Positions 53,445 to 62,851 of a stretch of 64,000 nt of DNA are shown here, in pieces; the stretch's first letter is position 1, and each line of letters starts with the position of its first letter. This stretch comes from Azonexus sp. (GTDB taxonomy: Bacteria > Pseudomonadota > Gammaproteobacteria > Burkholderiales > Rhodocyclaceae). The DNA is taken from assembly GCA_031260295.1 (NCBI GenBank), contig JAIRKE010000074.1:51967-115966 (forward strand), given 5' to 3'. Under the pieces are notes generated by a model, which was not told the origin of the DNA, searched no databases, and worked only from the letters and a program-made list of their open reading frames with translations. The position numbers and the translations under genes are program-made.

Positions 53445-55289
53445 ATGACCGCACCGCTGAATGCTCCTGCTTACGTCAAACACGAAGGCCTGAAGAAATG
53501 GGTCGCCGAAATCGCCGAACTGACCCAGCCGGATCGTATCCACTGGGCCGACGGCACGCAGGAGGAGTATGACCGCCTCTGTGCGGAAATGGTAAAAGCC
53601 GGCACGCTGATCAAGCTGAACCCGGAAAAGCGCCCCAATTCCTACCTCGCTTTCTCCGATCCCTCCGACGTTGCCCGCGTCGAAGACCGCACCTACATTT
53701 GCTCCGAGAAGAAGGAAGACGCCGGCCCGACCAACAACTGGGAAGAACCGGCCAAAATGCGCGTCACCCTGAACGGCCTGTTCAAGGGCTGCATGAAGGG
53801 CCGCACGATGTATGTGATCCCCTTCTCGATGGGTCCGCTCGGCTCGCCGATCGCCCATATCGGTGTCGAGATTTCCGATTCCGCCTATGTCGTCGTCAAC
53901 ATGCGCACCATGACCCGCATGGGCAAGGCCGTGTTCGACGTGCTCGGGAGCGATGGCGAATTCGTTCCCTGCGTGCATACCGTCGGTGCCCCGCTCGAAC
54001 CAGGCCAGCAGGATGTCAAGTGGCCGTGCAACCCGACCGTCAAGTACATCGTCCATTACCCGGAAACCCGCGAAATCTGGTCCTACGGCTCCGGCTACGG
54101 CGGTAACGCGCTGCTTGGCAAGAAGTGCTTCGCGCTGCGCATCGCCTCCAACATGGCCCGCGACCAGGGCTGGCTGGCCGAGCACATGCTGATCCTCGGC
54201 GTCGAATCGCCCCAAGGCGAAAAAACCTATGTCGCCGCCGCCTTCCCGTCGGCCTGCGGCAAGACCAACTTCGCCATGCTGATCCCGCCGGAGCCCTTGA
54301 ACGGCTGGAAGATCACCACCATCGGCGATGACATCGCCTGGATCAAGCCGCGCCAGGACAAGGATGGCCTCACCCGCTTCTACGCCATCAATCCGGAGGC
54401 CGGCTTCTTCGGCGTCGCGCCGGGCACCTCCGAGAAGACCAACTACAACGCACTGGCCACGCTGAAGAAAAACATCATTTTTACCAACGTCGCGCTGACC
54501 GATGACGGCGATGTCTGGTGGGAAGGCATGACCAAGGAAGCCCCGGCCCACCTGATCGACTGGCAGGGCAAGGACTGGACGCCGGAAGACGGCAAGGCCA
54601 GCCGCAAGGCGGCGCACGCCAACTCGCGCTTCACCGCCCCGGCCAATCAATGCCCGTCGGTCGACCCGGCCTGGGAAGACCCGGCTGGCGTGCCGATCTC
54701 GGCCTTCATCTTCGGCGGCCGCCGGGCCACCACGGTGCCGCTGGTCTATCAAGCTTTCAACTGGAATTACGGCGTCTACATGGCCGCTACCCTCGGCTCC
54801 GAGACCACCGCTGCCGCCTTCGGCGAGCAGGGCGTGGTGCGCCGCGACCCCTTCGCCATGCTGCCGTTCTGCGGCTACCACATGGGCGATTACTTCAACC
54901 ACTGGCTGAAAATGGGCAAGACCGTCGATGCGACACCCAAGATTTTCTGCGTCAACTGGTTCCGCATGAACGAGAAGGGCGAATTCATGTGGCCGGGCTT
55001 TGGCGACAACATGCGCGTTCTGAAATGGATCGTCCAGCGCTGCAAGGGCACCGTTGGCGCCAAGGAAACCACGCTCGGCTGGATGCCGAAATTCGAGGAC
55101 GTGGATTGGACGGGCCTTGCCATCAGCAAGGCCGATTTCGAGGCCCTGACTCGCATCGACGCCGATGCCTGGAAGTCCGAACTGGCCGGCCACAAGGAGT
55201 GGTTCGACAAAATGGGCGAGAAAATGCCGCGTGAACTAACCCTCAAACGCGAACTGTTTGAAATGGGCATCTTCAAGGACGTCGCCTGA
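53445..55289 (+). CDS. pckG: GTP-dependent phosphoenolpyruvate carboxykinase
   Basis: A 614-residue enzyme converting oxaloacetate and GTP to PEP, the first step of gluconeogenesis. The GTP-type signature [16 protein letters not shown] carries the P-loop and the reactive cysteine; [36 protein letters not shown] and the metal site in [12 protein letters not shown] are all present. Length fits the GTP family rather than the ATP (PckA) family. The ATG at 53445 follows GAGAGAGAC; a start 14 codons earlier is less likely. A strong terminator follows. Confidence 0.96.
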   Translation: MTAPLNAPAYVKHEGLKKWVAEIAELTQPDRIHWADGTQEEYDRLCAEMVKAGTLIKLNPEKRPNSYLAFSDPSDVARVEDRTYICSEKKEDAGPTNNWEEPAKMRVTLNGLFKGCMKGRTMYVIPFSMGPLGSPIAHIGVEISDSAYVVVNMRTMTRMGKAVFDVLGSDGEFVPCVHTVGAPLEPGQQDVKWPCNPTVKYIVHYPETREIWSYGSGYGGNALLGKKCFALRIASNMARDQGWLAEHMLILGVESPQGEKTYVAAAFPSACGKTNFAMLIPPEPLNGWKITTIGDDIAWIKPRQDKDGLTRFYAINPEAGFFGVAPGTSEKTNYNALATLKKNIIFTNVALTDDGDVWWEGMTKEAPAHLIDWQGKDWTPEDGKASRKAAHANSRFTAPANQCPSVDPAWEDPAGVPISAFIFGGRRATTVPLVYQAFNWNYGVYMAATLGSETTAAAFGEQGVVRRDPFAMLPFCGYHMGDYFNHWLKMGKTVDATPKIFCVNWFRMNEKGEFMWPGFGDNMRVLKWIVQRCKGTVGAKETTLGWMPKFEDVDWTGLAISKADFEALTRIDADAWKSELAGHKEWFDKMGEKMPRELTLKRELFEMGIFKDVA

Positions 55290-55309
55290 TCGAATCGGCG
55301 CTATGCGCG

Positions 55310-55343
55310 AACGGCCACCTTCTCTTCTGGGTGGCCGTTTTCA
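55310..55343 (+). terminator. Intrinsic terminator after pckG
   Basis: AACGGCCACC pairs with GGTGGCCGTT over a ten-base loop, followed by TTTTCATTT. Confidence 0.9.
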
Positions 55344-55393
55344 TTTGGCGAAGCCCATATGTACCGCCCCGCTGCCTCTGGTCGAAGCAGCGC

Positions 55394-55966
55394 CTACGCC
55401 GCGACTTCGGGCGGTAAGTCGAGCTCGGGGTAGCGGGCGCGCACCACCGCCCAGTTGAAATTCGGCCCCGGATCGCTCTTGCGGCCTGGTGCGATGTCGC
55501 TGTGGCCGGCCAGCGCGGCGATCGGGTAACGCGCGCGTAGCGCATCGATCAGCCGGAGCAGCGCGGCGTACTGGACTGCGGCGAAGGGCTGCTCGTCGCT
55601 GCCTTCCAGTTCAATGCCGACCGAGAAATCGTTGCAGTTGTCGCGCCCGCGCCAGGCCGAGCAGCCGGCATGCCAGGCGCGCTGGTCGCAGCCGACGAAC
55701 TGGATAACGCGCCCGTCGCGCCGCAGGTAAAAATGGGCCGAAACCTCCAGCCCGGCGATTTCGGCAAAGTAGGAATGCGCGGCCGCGTCGAGCCGATTAA
55801 GGAAAAAGTCCTCGACCCAATCGCCGCCGAACTCGCCGGGTGGCAGGCTGATGTTATGGATGACAATCAGCGACACCTCGGCCCCGGCCGGCCGCTCGCC
55901 GAAATTCGGCGATGGCCGCCGCGTGGCCTCGCTCAGCCAGCCGTCAGGCTGCCAGATTGCCGTCAT
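55394..55966 (-). CDS. ampD: 1,6-anhydro-N-acetylmuramyl-L-alanine amidase AmpD
   Basis: A 190-residue zinc amidase of cell-wall recycling, cleaving anhydro-muropeptides in the cytoplasm. The zinc ligands are in LIVIHNISLPPGEFGG, in the region of AWHAGCSAWRGRDNCND, and in GHSDIAPGRKSDPGPNF, where the last motif supplies the histidine and aspartate. No signal peptide is present, as expected. The ATG overlaps the pilR stop by four bases (ATGA), an arrangement that couples it to the pilS-pilR genes. Confidence 0.95.
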   Translation of the reverse strand: MTAIWQPDGWLSEATRRPSPNFGERPAGAEVSLIVIHNISLPPGEFGGDWVEDFFLNRLDAAAHSYFAEIAGLEVSAHFYLRRDGRVIQFVGCDQRAWHAGCSAWRGRDNCNDFSVGIELEGSDEQPFAAVQYAALLRLIDALRARYPIAALAGHSDIAPGRKSDPGPNFNWAVVRARYPELDLPPEVAA

Positions 55967-57315
55967 TCAATCCCCAGGCGTTCTAGGCGATAGCGCAGCG
56001 AGCGGAAAGTGACGCCGAGCAGGCGAGCAGCCGCCGTGCGGTTGCCGTCGGTCTTCTGGATGGCTTCGAGAATGGCCTGGCGTTCCAGCCGATTGAGGTA
56101 GTCGTCGAGGCTTTCGCTGCCGCGCCCCAGCTCCTCGCCGCCCCCCTCCCCGGGTTCGAGGTAGAGATCCTCGGCTTCGATCAAGTCGCCCGAGCGCAGG
56201 GCGGTGGCCCGTTCGAGGACGTTTTCCAGTTCGCGCACATTGCCGGGGAAGGCGTACAACTGCATGGCCTTGAGCGCCGCCGCCGACAGCCGGGGCGGCG
56301 GCTCGCCGCCGAGGCGGGCGAGAATGCAGTCGACCAGCGGCGCGATGTCCTCGACCCGCTCGCGCAGCGACGGCATGCGTAACTCGATGACGTTGAGCCG
56401 GTAATACAAATCCTGGCGAAAGGCGCCCTTGTCCACGCAATCGCGCAAATTGCGGTGGGTGGCGCAAATGATGCGCACATCGACCGGCTCTTCGCTCACC
56501 GCCCCGACCTTGCGCACACGCTTTTCCTGAATCGCGCGCAGCAGCTTCACCTGCATGGCCAGCGGCAGATCGGCCACCTCGTCGAGGAATAGCGTGCCGC
56601 CGCTGGCAGCCTGGAAGAAGCCCTCGCGTTCGCTGTCAGCCCCCGTGAAAGCGCCCTTGCGATAACCGAAAAACTCGCTTTCCATCAGGTTTTCAGGAAT
56701 TGCCCCGCAATTGACCGGGACGAAAGCGGCGCCGCCCCGGTTGCTGCGGGCATGGATCAGGCGCGCCGCCAACTCCTTGCCGCTGCCGGATTCGCCGGAG
56801 ATATAAATCGGCGCCTGGCTGCGCGCCAGTTTTCCGATCATCGTCCGCACCTGCTCCATCGCTGGCGAATCGCCGATCAGCGCGGCCATGCCATCGCCCT
56901 CTTCCTTGTCGGCACCCGGCAGGCGCAAGGCCGATTTGACCAGGGCGCGCAACTGCTCCAGGCCGACCGGCTTGGCCAGGTAGTCGAAAGCGCCGGCCTT
57001 GAGCGCGGCGACAGCGTTCTCGGCGCTGCCGAAGGCGGTAATCACCGCCACCGGCGTCTGTGCATGGTGCTCGCTGATGTGGCGGACAATGTCCAGCCCG
57101 ACGCCATCGGGCAAACGCATGTCGGTCAGACATAATTGAAAGCTCTGCGCATCAAGCGCCACCCGCGCCTCGGCAACGCTGCCGACGCATTCAGCCAACA
57201 GCCCCATGCGCGCCAAGGTCAGGTCGATCAGTTCGCGGATGTCGGCCTCGTCGTCGACGACGAGCACCCGATTCAATTCTGCGCCCGGTCGGCGCTCGCT
57301 TCTGGTGGCAGACAC
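55963..57315 (-). CDS. pilR: Sigma-54-dependent response regulator PilR
   Basis: A 450-residue NtrC-type activator; in type IV pilus systems PilR drives pilin expression. The receiver (VLVVDDEADIRELIDLTLAR, LCLTDMRLPDGVG, LAKPVG) is followed by the AAA+ domain with GESGSGKELAARLIH, EFFGYRKGAFTGAD and [14 protein letters not shown] and by a Fis-type helix-turn-helix (GNRTAAARLLGVTFRSLRYRL). The GTG at 57315 has GGGAG nine bases upstream but overlaps pilS by 43 bases; a TTG at 57276, which overlaps the pilS stop by four bases, is an equally possible start. The name rests on the adjacent PilS-type kinase; no pil structural gene is in the window. Confidence 0.88.
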   Translation of the reverse strand: MSATRSERRPGAELNRVLVVDDEADIRELIDLTLARMGLLAECVGSVAEARVALDAQSFQLCLTDMRLPDGVGLDIVRHISEHHAQTPVAVITAFGSAENAVAALKAGAFDYLAKPVGLEQLRALVKSALRLPGADKEEGDGMAALIGDSPAMEQVRTMIGKLARSQAPIYISGESGSGKELAARLIHARSNRGGAAFVPVNCGAIPENLMESEFFGYRKGAFTGADSEREGFFQAASGGTLFLDEVADLPLAMQVKLLRAIQEKRVRKVGAVSEEPVDVRIICATHRNLRDCVDKGAFRQDLYYRLNVIELRMPSLRERVEDIAPLVDCILARLGGEPPPRLSAAALKAMQLYAFPGNVRELENVLERATALRSGDLIEAEDLYLEPGEGGGEELGRGSESLDDYLNRLERQAILEAIQKTDGNRTAAARLLGVTFRSLRYRLERLGIE

Positions 57316-58877
57316 GTATCGTTTCTCCCGGCAATAATGAAATGTCCGCCCGGCGCATTGGCGCCGATGGTCAGACTGCCACCATTGGCGGCGCATAGTT
57401 CGCGCGCGATGTACAAACCCAGTCCGGACCCTGTGTGGTGCGTGGTGAAGAAGGGCTCGAAAATCTGTTCGCGCACCTCGTCCGGCACGCCGGAACCGTC
57501 GTCAATGACATGCAATTCTACCCATCCGGCGTCGGCGACCACGACTGCTTCGAGGCGAACCGCGCCAAAGCCGCGCGATGAATGGCGCAGCGCATTGCTG
57601 ACCAGATTCCACAAAATCTGGTGCAGGTGGGTACGGTCGAAACACAGGACCATATCCCTTCCCGGCTGCCAGCTGACAACCCCCGGCGCCAGGCTCTCGG
57701 TAGCGACGAAATCTTCGACAAAGGCCGGACAGAAGCTATCGAGCACAACCATCTCAGGTTGGGCCTGGTTCTGGCGGCCGAGCAGCAGCACGTCCTGGAC
57801 GATACGGTCGAGACGGAGCACGTTGTCATTGAGGATACGCAGCAGGCGATCATGCATCTCGCCCCGCCGTTCCTCGCGCAACAACTCGCCGGCATGGCTG
57901 ATGGCCGACAGCGGATTACGGATCTCGTGCGCGATGCTCGCCGTCAGACGGCCGAGCGAGGCCAGCTTCATCTGCAGCGCGCGCTCCTGGATGCGGCCGA
58001 GATCCTCCAGAAAAATCAACTGTTCACGGTCGGAACTGGCGGTATGCTCGAAACGGGCGAGCAGGCTGCGATCCGCAAAACCGGCCAATTGCAGGCTCTC
58101 CGGCCCGCCATTCGCCCATTGGCCAAGACCGGCGGCCAGCGGCACAGGCAAGGCCTGGATGCCGTCATCGGACAAACCGAGCATGGTACGGGCCACCGGG
58201 TTATGGCGGATGATCCGGCCGTCGGCTCCAACGACCAGCACGCCATCCTGCATCCGCTCGACAATGCGCTGGCTGATACGGATCTGGTTGTCGAGCGCGA
58301 TGCCGCGCCGGCGCGCCAGATTCTCCTGGGTCATCGCCCGCTGCCCGAGCAGCCGGGCCAGAATGGCAGTGGCAAAGAACCCCGCGGAAATGAAACCCGC
58401 CTGCACGATCGAGGTTTCTTCGAAAGACAGGGCCAGGATGCCGTAGATCTGCGCCGCCAGCACTGCCAGCGTCGCCAGCGCTGCATAGAGCAGGACCAGC
58501 CGGCCACGCCCGACCAGGCTGGCCGCCGCCAGCGAAACCAGCAACAACACCGTCAGGCCACTGCCAGCGCCGCCGGTGCCGAGCATGATCAGATTGACGA
58601 CGAGGATGTCGACCAGCACCTGCAACGACAGTTGCAGATTGAAGCGTTTTTGCCAGTGGATCGACAGCAGCAGGCCGGCAATCACAAAGACCATGTAACC
58701 GCCGGTCAGCAGCAGGTTGACCGGGGTCGGGAAGAGGCTCAGACGTGCGGTCAGCGTCTGCGGAAACAGGAAAGCCAGCAGGAACAGACCGGCGACGACC
58801 AGACGATAGAGGTTGAAATACTGCAAGGAGCGCCAGTTCGGCTCCCAGGTCGTCGACAGCCAGTTGTCCATCGGCAT
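57273..58877 (-). CDS. pilS: Membrane sensor histidine kinase PilS
   Basis: A 534-residue kinase with six membrane segments in the first 200 residues (YRLVVAGLFLLAFLFPQTL to TAILARLLGQRA), a PAS domain (RIVERMQDGVLVVGADGRI), and a kinase core with SLGRLTASIAHEIRNPLSAI (phospho-histidine), ILWNLVSNALRHS (N box), VIDDGSGVPDEV and GSGLGLYIARELCAANGG. The layout is that of PilS. The ATG at 58877 follows GGAGAAGCCTG and shares one base with the stop of the PP0621-type gene; a second ATG two codons later is possible. Its 3' end overlaps pilR. Confidence 0.93.
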   Translation of the reverse strand: MPMDNWLSTTWEPNWRSLQYFNLYRLVVAGLFLLAFLFPQTLTARLSLFPTPVNLLLTGGYMVFVIAGLLLSIHWQKRFNLQLSLQVLVDILVVNLIMLGTGGAGSGLTVLLLVSLAAASLVGRGRLVLLYAALATLAVLAAQIYGILALSFEETSIVQAGFISAGFFATAILARLLGQRAMTQENLARRRGIALDNQIRISQRIVERMQDGVLVVGADGRIIRHNPVARTMLGLSDDGIQALPVPLAAGLGQWANGGPESLQLAGFADRSLLARFEHTASSDREQLIFLEDLGRIQERALQMKLASLGRLTASIAHEIRNPLSAISHAGELLREERRGEMHDRLLRILNDNVLRLDRIVQDVLLLGRQNQAQPEMVVLDSFCPAFVEDFVATESLAPGVVSWQPGRDMVLCFDRTHLHQILWNLVSNALRHSSRGFGAVRLEAVVVADAGWVELHVIDDGSGVPDEVREQIFEPFFTTHHTGSGLGLYIARELCAANGGSLTIGANAPGGHFIIAGRNDTCLPPEASADRAQN

Positions 58878-59089
58878 CAGGCTTCTCCCTCCCGATGGTG
58901 CGCCTCGCTGCAGTAGTGGCGCTCGCCATCGCCGATACTGTCGCTTTCCGGCAGCAGCAGGCCGCAATGGGCGCAGGCCACCATCCTTTCCACCGGTGGA
59001 TCCGGCCGCACCGGCGGCGGCATCGCCGCGCGCTTCGGCCATACCCACCAGAGCACGCCGAACAATGCCAGCAACAGCAGGAACTTCAT
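58877..59089 (-). CDS. Small zinc-finger membrane protein, PP0621 type
   Basis: A 70-residue protein with an N-terminal membrane helix (MKFLLLLALFGVLWWVW) and a C-terminal putative metal site with cysteines and histidines in VACAHCGLLLPESD and RHYCSEAHH. It matches the pattern of a small conserved family found beside pilS in betaproteobacteria and pseudomonads. Function unknown. It shares one base with pilS, so they are translated together. Confidence 0.85.
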   Translation of the reverse strand: MKFLLLLALFGVLWWVWPKRAAMPPPVRPDPPVERMVACAHCGLLLPESDSIGDGERHYCSEAHHREGEA

Positions 59090-59300
59090 TTTCGCCTCAT
59101 TGAATTTGAGATAAATTACCCGGAGCAGCCACTCCTAGCCTGCGGCGATATTAACGCAAGCCGCCAGCAATGCCGCCCGGCCTCAAGCCGGATTATCGCC
59201 GGGCGGGTGGAAAGCGACCAGTTCAGCCAGGCTGCGCGCAATCAGTTCCGGACGCAGGATTCCCAAATTCATTCAGTCTTTCAAATACAGCCCTTGGGCA

Positions 59301-59552
59301 TCAGCGGCGGACTCGTGGAGCAGGGCTACGCCCCTCGATTTGCCTGAAAGTGATGCGCCCTTTGGAAAGGTCATAGGGTGAAAGCTCCAAGGTCACCTTG
59401 TCACCCGCAATAATGCGGATATGGTGCTTGCGCATCTTGCCAGCCGTATAAGCAATCAGCGAATGTCCATTTTCCAGCGACACGAGGAAACGGGAGTCGG
59501 GAAGTACTTCCGCGACAACACCTTGCATTTCCAGCAATTCTTCTTTGGCCAT
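59301..59552 (-). CDS. infA: Translation initiation factor IF-1, extended paralogue
   Basis: An 83-residue OB-fold protein beginning [20 protein letters not shown], with [20 protein letters not shown] and [20 protein letters not shown] as in IF-1, which blocks the A site of the 30S subunit during initiation. Standard IF-1 has about 72 residues; this protein has an extra basic tail ([11 protein letters not shown]). Betaproteobacteria often carry such a second infA next to unrelated genes. The start at 59552 gives the canonical N-terminus. It lies between tRNA-Pro and the pil genes, with about 200 non-coding bases on each side. Confidence 0.9.
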   Translation of the reverse strand: MAKEELLEMQGVVAEVLPDSRFLVSLENGHSLIAYTAGKMRKHHIRIIAGDKVTLELSPYDLSKGRITFRQIEGRSPAPRVRR

Positions 59553-59714
59553 GGTCGGCTCCGATAAGGGGATAAATAAAGAGGGGAATTCCTCCGAAGC
59601 CTGCCCCAAGCATTTGGCATCGGAGGTACACTTTCAAGCTAGCTGGATGTTGCTCACTGGCTTGAGAATCCAGGCAGAGATGTTTGTGGCGTATCCGCGC
59701 CTAGCCCAGAAATG

Positions 59715-59738
59715 AAAAAAGCCTTGATTTATCAAGGC
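59715..59738 (-). terminator. Terminator of tRNA-Pro
   Basis: GCCTTGAT and ATCAAGGC form a stem with a short loop, followed on the minus strand by TTTTTT, 17 bases beyond the tRNA 3' end. Confidence 0.85.
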
Positions 59739-59754
59739 CTTTTCAAACAATCCT

Positions 59755-59831
59755 TGGTCGGAGTGACATGATTCGAACATGCGACCCCTGCGTCCCGAAC
59801 GCAGTGCTCTACCAGGCTGAGCTACACTCCG
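59755..59831 (-). tRNA. tRNA-Pro, anticodon CGG
   Basis: The 77-base gene has a fully paired acceptor stem (CGGAGTG with CACTCCG), the first C of which is characteristic of tRNA-Pro. The anticodon arm CTGCG-TTCGGGA-CGCAG gives CGG; the T arm contains GTTCGAATC and the CCA end is encoded. It is followed by its own terminator and stands alone. Confidence 0.96.
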
Positions 59832-59845
59832 AAAGTTGCGAGAAT

Positions 59846-60814
59846 CTAGTGATTTCTCTCAACAGCAAAGAAGGTCAATTGTAGCAGAGCTTCTTTGTAA
59901 TTTGAATCCCCTAGCCTGGCAATCGCAGCTCTGGCGAGCGCTGCCTCCTCGACCGCACGCTCCCGAGCATAGTCCAAGGCGTTGCTGGCCCGGATGGCTG
60001 CCAGCACGGCGGGAAAATCATCACGCCCGCCGTCCTCGATGGCTTTGCGCACACAGGCCGCCTGTTCCGAAGTGCCGCACTGCATGACATGGATCAGCGG
60101 TAGCGTCGGCTTGCCTTCCGCCAAATCATCGCCGAGATGCTTGCCGGTCGTGGCTTCTTCGCCGGAGTAATCGAGCACGTCGTCGACCAGTTGGAAAGCG
60201 GTACCCAGATGCATACCGTAATGGGCCATGGCCTGTTCCAATTCCGGCGCTGCGCCGCCGAGAATGCCGCCCAACTGCGCGGCTGCTTCGAACAGCTTGG
60301 CCGTCTTGTAGTGGATGACCTGCATGTAGCGCACTTCGTCGACATCCGCATCGTGGCAGTTCATCAATTGCAGAACCTCGCCCTCGGCAATGATGTTGGT
60401 AGCATCGGACAGGACGCGCATCACGCGCATGTCGTCGACTGCCACCATCATCTGGAAAGCGCGCGAATGTAAGAAGTCGCCGACGAGAACGCTGGCTGCG
60501 TTGCCGAACATGGCATTCGCCGTATCGCGACCGCGCCGCAGCGCCGATTCGTCGACCACGTCGTCGTGCAGCAGTGTCGCGGTATGAATGAACTCGACCA
60601 CCGCCGCCATTTCGTGATGGCGGGTTCCGTGGTAGCCCAAGGCGCCGGCGGTCAGCAGCAGCAGGGCCGGACGCATGCGCTTGCCCCCGCCGTTGATGAT
60701 GTACTCGGCGACCTGCCCGACCAGTACCACATCGGAATGCAGTCGGTCCCGAATGACCATGTCGACGGCCTTCATGTCCGGGCCGATCAGGGTGTAGATC
60801 TGTTCCAGTGTCAC
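59846..60814 (-). CDS. ispB: All-trans polyprenyl (octaprenyl) diphosphate synthase
   Basis: A 322-residue prenyltransferase that builds the ubiquinone side chain. The first aspartate motif is LLHDDVVDESALRRG, the second QLVDDVLDYSG; the GGGKRMRPALLLL segment binds the substrate. The start is a GTG at 60814 (MTLEQIYTLIGPDMKAVD), which gives the usual length of IspB; the frame is open upstream but without similarity. No good ribosome site was seen. The chain length made (C40 or similar) is inferred from the family. Confidence 0.92.
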   Translation of the reverse strand: MTLEQIYTLIGPDMKAVDMVIRDRLHSDVVLVGQVAEYIINGGGKRMRPALLLLTAGALGYHGTRHHEMAAVVEFIHTATLLHDDVVDESALRRGRDTANAMFGNAASVLVGDFLHSRAFQMMVAVDDMRVMRVLSDATNIIAEGEVLQLMNCHDADVDEVRYMQVIHYKTAKLFEAAAQLGGILGGAAPELEQAMAHYGMHLGTAFQLVDDVLDYSGEEATTGKHLGDDLAEGKPTLPLIHVMQCGTSEQAACVRKAIEDGGRDDFPAVLAAIRASNALDYARERAVEEAALARAAIARLGDSNYKEALLQLTFFAVERNH

Positions 60815-60953
60815 GGTGGGAAATTCTCGGTTGAAGCGCGGAATCTTAGGGGCCGGACAAGGGCCAGTCAAGGCCGAAGAAGACCATGGCCTGCGAATTG
60901 ACAAGGCTTTCGGCTAAACTCCCTCGGTTGGATATTTATTTGTGGAGACCGGC

Positions 60954-62063
60954 ATGGATACTCAAGCATTCGTTGCTCCCGTGATTCAGGATCGTGAAGC
61001 TCTCGAGGAATTTGCCGATGCCCTGACCGACCGCGCGCCGGAGGTCGAACGCGACGTTGCCCGGCTGTTGAAAACCCCGGCAGACCAGAAAATTACCGGC
61101 GATTTGTTCCGCTCCATCCATAACATCAAGGGCGACGCTTCGCTGTGCAAGTTCGCCTTGGGGGTAACCATCGCTCACCTAATTGAAAGCGTGATGGAGC
61201 GCTTTCGCGGCGGTGAAATCGCCTTCACCGAACTGCTCGCCGAACTGATCCTGCTCACCGTAGACCGGCTGGAACTGGCCACCGAGGACTTGCTGCACGG
61301 CAAACCGCTGGACAAGTTGCGCTTGCCGGAACTACTCACCGGATTGGAGCAAATGGCGCAGGCATCGCCTGAACAGGTCGATACGCTCTGTGCCGAACTG
61401 ATCGAGGTCGTCACCGGCTTCCCCTCTGTCCTGGCCGACATCCCGATGCGTGTGCCGCAAGGTAATCGTCACAGCCACAGCGGCGAAACGAAAAGCAGCG
61501 CGGCCGACCTGCAATTCTTCCGCTCGCTGGCCCTGCAATTGGAAAGCCGCTCGCCGCTGTTCAAGGGACGGACCATGCGTATCCTGCGCCTAGCCCTGGA
61601 AACCAACAAGGCGGCCGGCAGTCCGGTCAATCCGCAGCAACTGGAAGCAGCGGTTTATCTGCACGATGTCGGCATGATGTTCCTGCCGGAATCGGTATGG
61701 CTCAAGGTCGGCAAGATGACCGACCACGACAAGCAACTGCTGCACAGCCATCCCGGCCTGGCCGCCGGCCTGCTGCTGCGCATTCCTGGCTGGGAAGGCG
61801 CGGCCGAGATGGTCGCCCAGCATCACGAGATGCCGGACGGTGCCGGCTACCCGCAGGAGCTGGCGAGCGATGCCATTTGCGCCGGAGCCAAGATCCTGTC
61901 GATCGTCGATGCCTTCGAATCGGTGATGCTCAAGCACATTCATCGCGGCAAGAATCGCTCGGTGCTGCGCGCCATCGCCGAAATCAATGCCTGCGACAAG
62001 CAGTTTGCGCCGGAATGGATCGCGCCGTTCAACGTGGTTATTCGCAAGACCATCGAAACCTGA
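60954..62063 (+). CDS. HPt domain fused to a degenerate HD-GYP domain
   Basis: A 369-residue protein. The N-terminal HPt domain has the phospho-acceptor histidine H56 in FRSIHNIKGDASL. After a helical spacer, a C-terminal HD-GYP domain shows YLHDVGMM (237-238 HD), HSHPGLAAGLL and QHHEMPDGAGYP. HD-GYP proteins usually break down cyclic di-GMP. Here the usual first metal-binding histidine is replaced (GRTMR where G-H-x-x-R is usual), and the lysine after HD-x-G is a methionine, so activity may be altered or lost. GGAG lies seven bases before the ATG at 60954. Its stop shares one base with the tcdA start. The phospho-donor is unknown. Confidence 0.88.
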   Translation: MDTQAFVAPVIQDREALEEFADALTDRAPEVERDVARLLKTPADQKITGDLFRSIHNIKGDASLCKFALGVTIAHLIESVMERFRGGEIAFTELLAELILLTVDRLELATEDLLHGKPLDKLRLPELLTGLEQMAQASPEQVDTLCAELIEVVTGFPSVLADIPMRVPQGNRHSHSGETKSSAADLQFFRSLALQLESRSPLFKGRTMRILRLALETNKAAGSPVNPQQLEAAVYLHDVGMMFLPESVWLKVGKMTDHDKQLLHSHPGLAAGLLLRIPGWEGAAEMVAQHHEMPDGAGYPQELASDAICAGAKILSIVDAFESVMLKHIHRGKNRSVLRAIAEINACDKQFAPEWIAPFNVVIRKTIET

Positions 62064-62836
62064 TGGGTCTCGATCACCAACGGCGATTCGGTGGCGTCGC
62101 CCGCCTCTACGGCGAGGACGGCGCAGCCAGACTGCGGGCGGCGCACGCGGTGGTGGTCGGCATCGGCGGCGTCGGTTCCTGGTGCGCCGAGGCGCTGGCG
62201 CGCACTGGTGTCGGCCACATCACGCTAATCGATCTCGACATGGTCGCCGAGTCCAACGCCAACCGGCAGATTCACGCTCTCGACGATGTCTGGGGCAAGG
62301 CCAAGGTCGATGCCATGCGCGAGCGCATCGTGGCCATCAATCCGGCCTGCCAGGTGAACTGTGTCGAGGATTTCGTCACACCGGACAATGTCGCCGAACG
62401 GCTGGCCGGCGATTATTCGGTCGTCGTCGACGCCATCGACCAGGTACGGGCCAAAGTAGCGATGATCGCCCACTGCCGCCAGCGGGGCCTGCCGATCGTG
62501 GTGGCCGGAGCTGCCGGCGGTCAGCTCGATCCGACCCGCATCACGCTGGCCGACCTCAGCGAGACGATCCAGGATCCGCTCCTGGCCAAGGTCCGCGCCC
62601 AATTGCGACGAGACCATGGCTTTCCGCGCAGCGGCAAGAAATTCAGCGTGTCGGCGGTGTTTTCCACCGAGCCGCTGCGTTATCCGGCTGGCGACCCGAA
62701 CTGCGCCATTCCAGCCGGACCGGCCGGTCTCAACTGCGCGGGCTTTGGTTCATCAGTGTGCGTAACCTCAGTCTTCGGCATGGTGGCCGCCGCCCGCGCC
62801 ATCGAACTGATCACCTCCGGCAAAGCAGCGCGCTAA
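62063..62836 (+). CDS. tcdA: tRNA threonylcarbamoyladenosine dehydratase TcdA
   Basis: A 257-residue E1-like enzyme (also called CsdL) that cyclises t6A in tRNA. The nucleotide-binding motif is VVVGIGGVGSWCAEALARTG with LIDLDMVAESNANRQ, and the family segment VVVDAIDQVRAKVAMIAHCR follows. The catalytic-loop and C-terminal features (FSVSAVFSTEPLRYP, SVCVTSVFGMVAA) match TcdA. The ATG overlaps the stop of the HPt/HD-GYP gene by one base (TGATG), so they are cotranscribed. Confidence 0.94.
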   Translation: MGLDHQRRFGGVARLYGEDGAARLRAAHAVVVGIGGVGSWCAEALARTGVGHITLIDLDMVAESNANRQIHALDDVWGKAKVDAMRERIVAINPACQVNCVEDFVTPDNVAERLAGDYSVVVDAIDQVRAKVAMIAHCRQRGLPIVVAGAAGGQLDPTRITLADLSETIQDPLLAKVRAQLRRDHGFPRSGKKFSVSAVFSTEPLRYPAGDPNCAIPAGPAGLNCAGFGSSVCVTSVFGMVAAARAIELITSGKAAR

Positions 62837-62851
62837 AGCCAACGGCTCCGG

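Noticed and set aside
59187-59275. A 29-codon minus-strand frame between infA and the PP0621-type gene (starting MNLGILRPEL)
   Set aside because: It is very short, has no clear ribosome site and resembles no known peptide.
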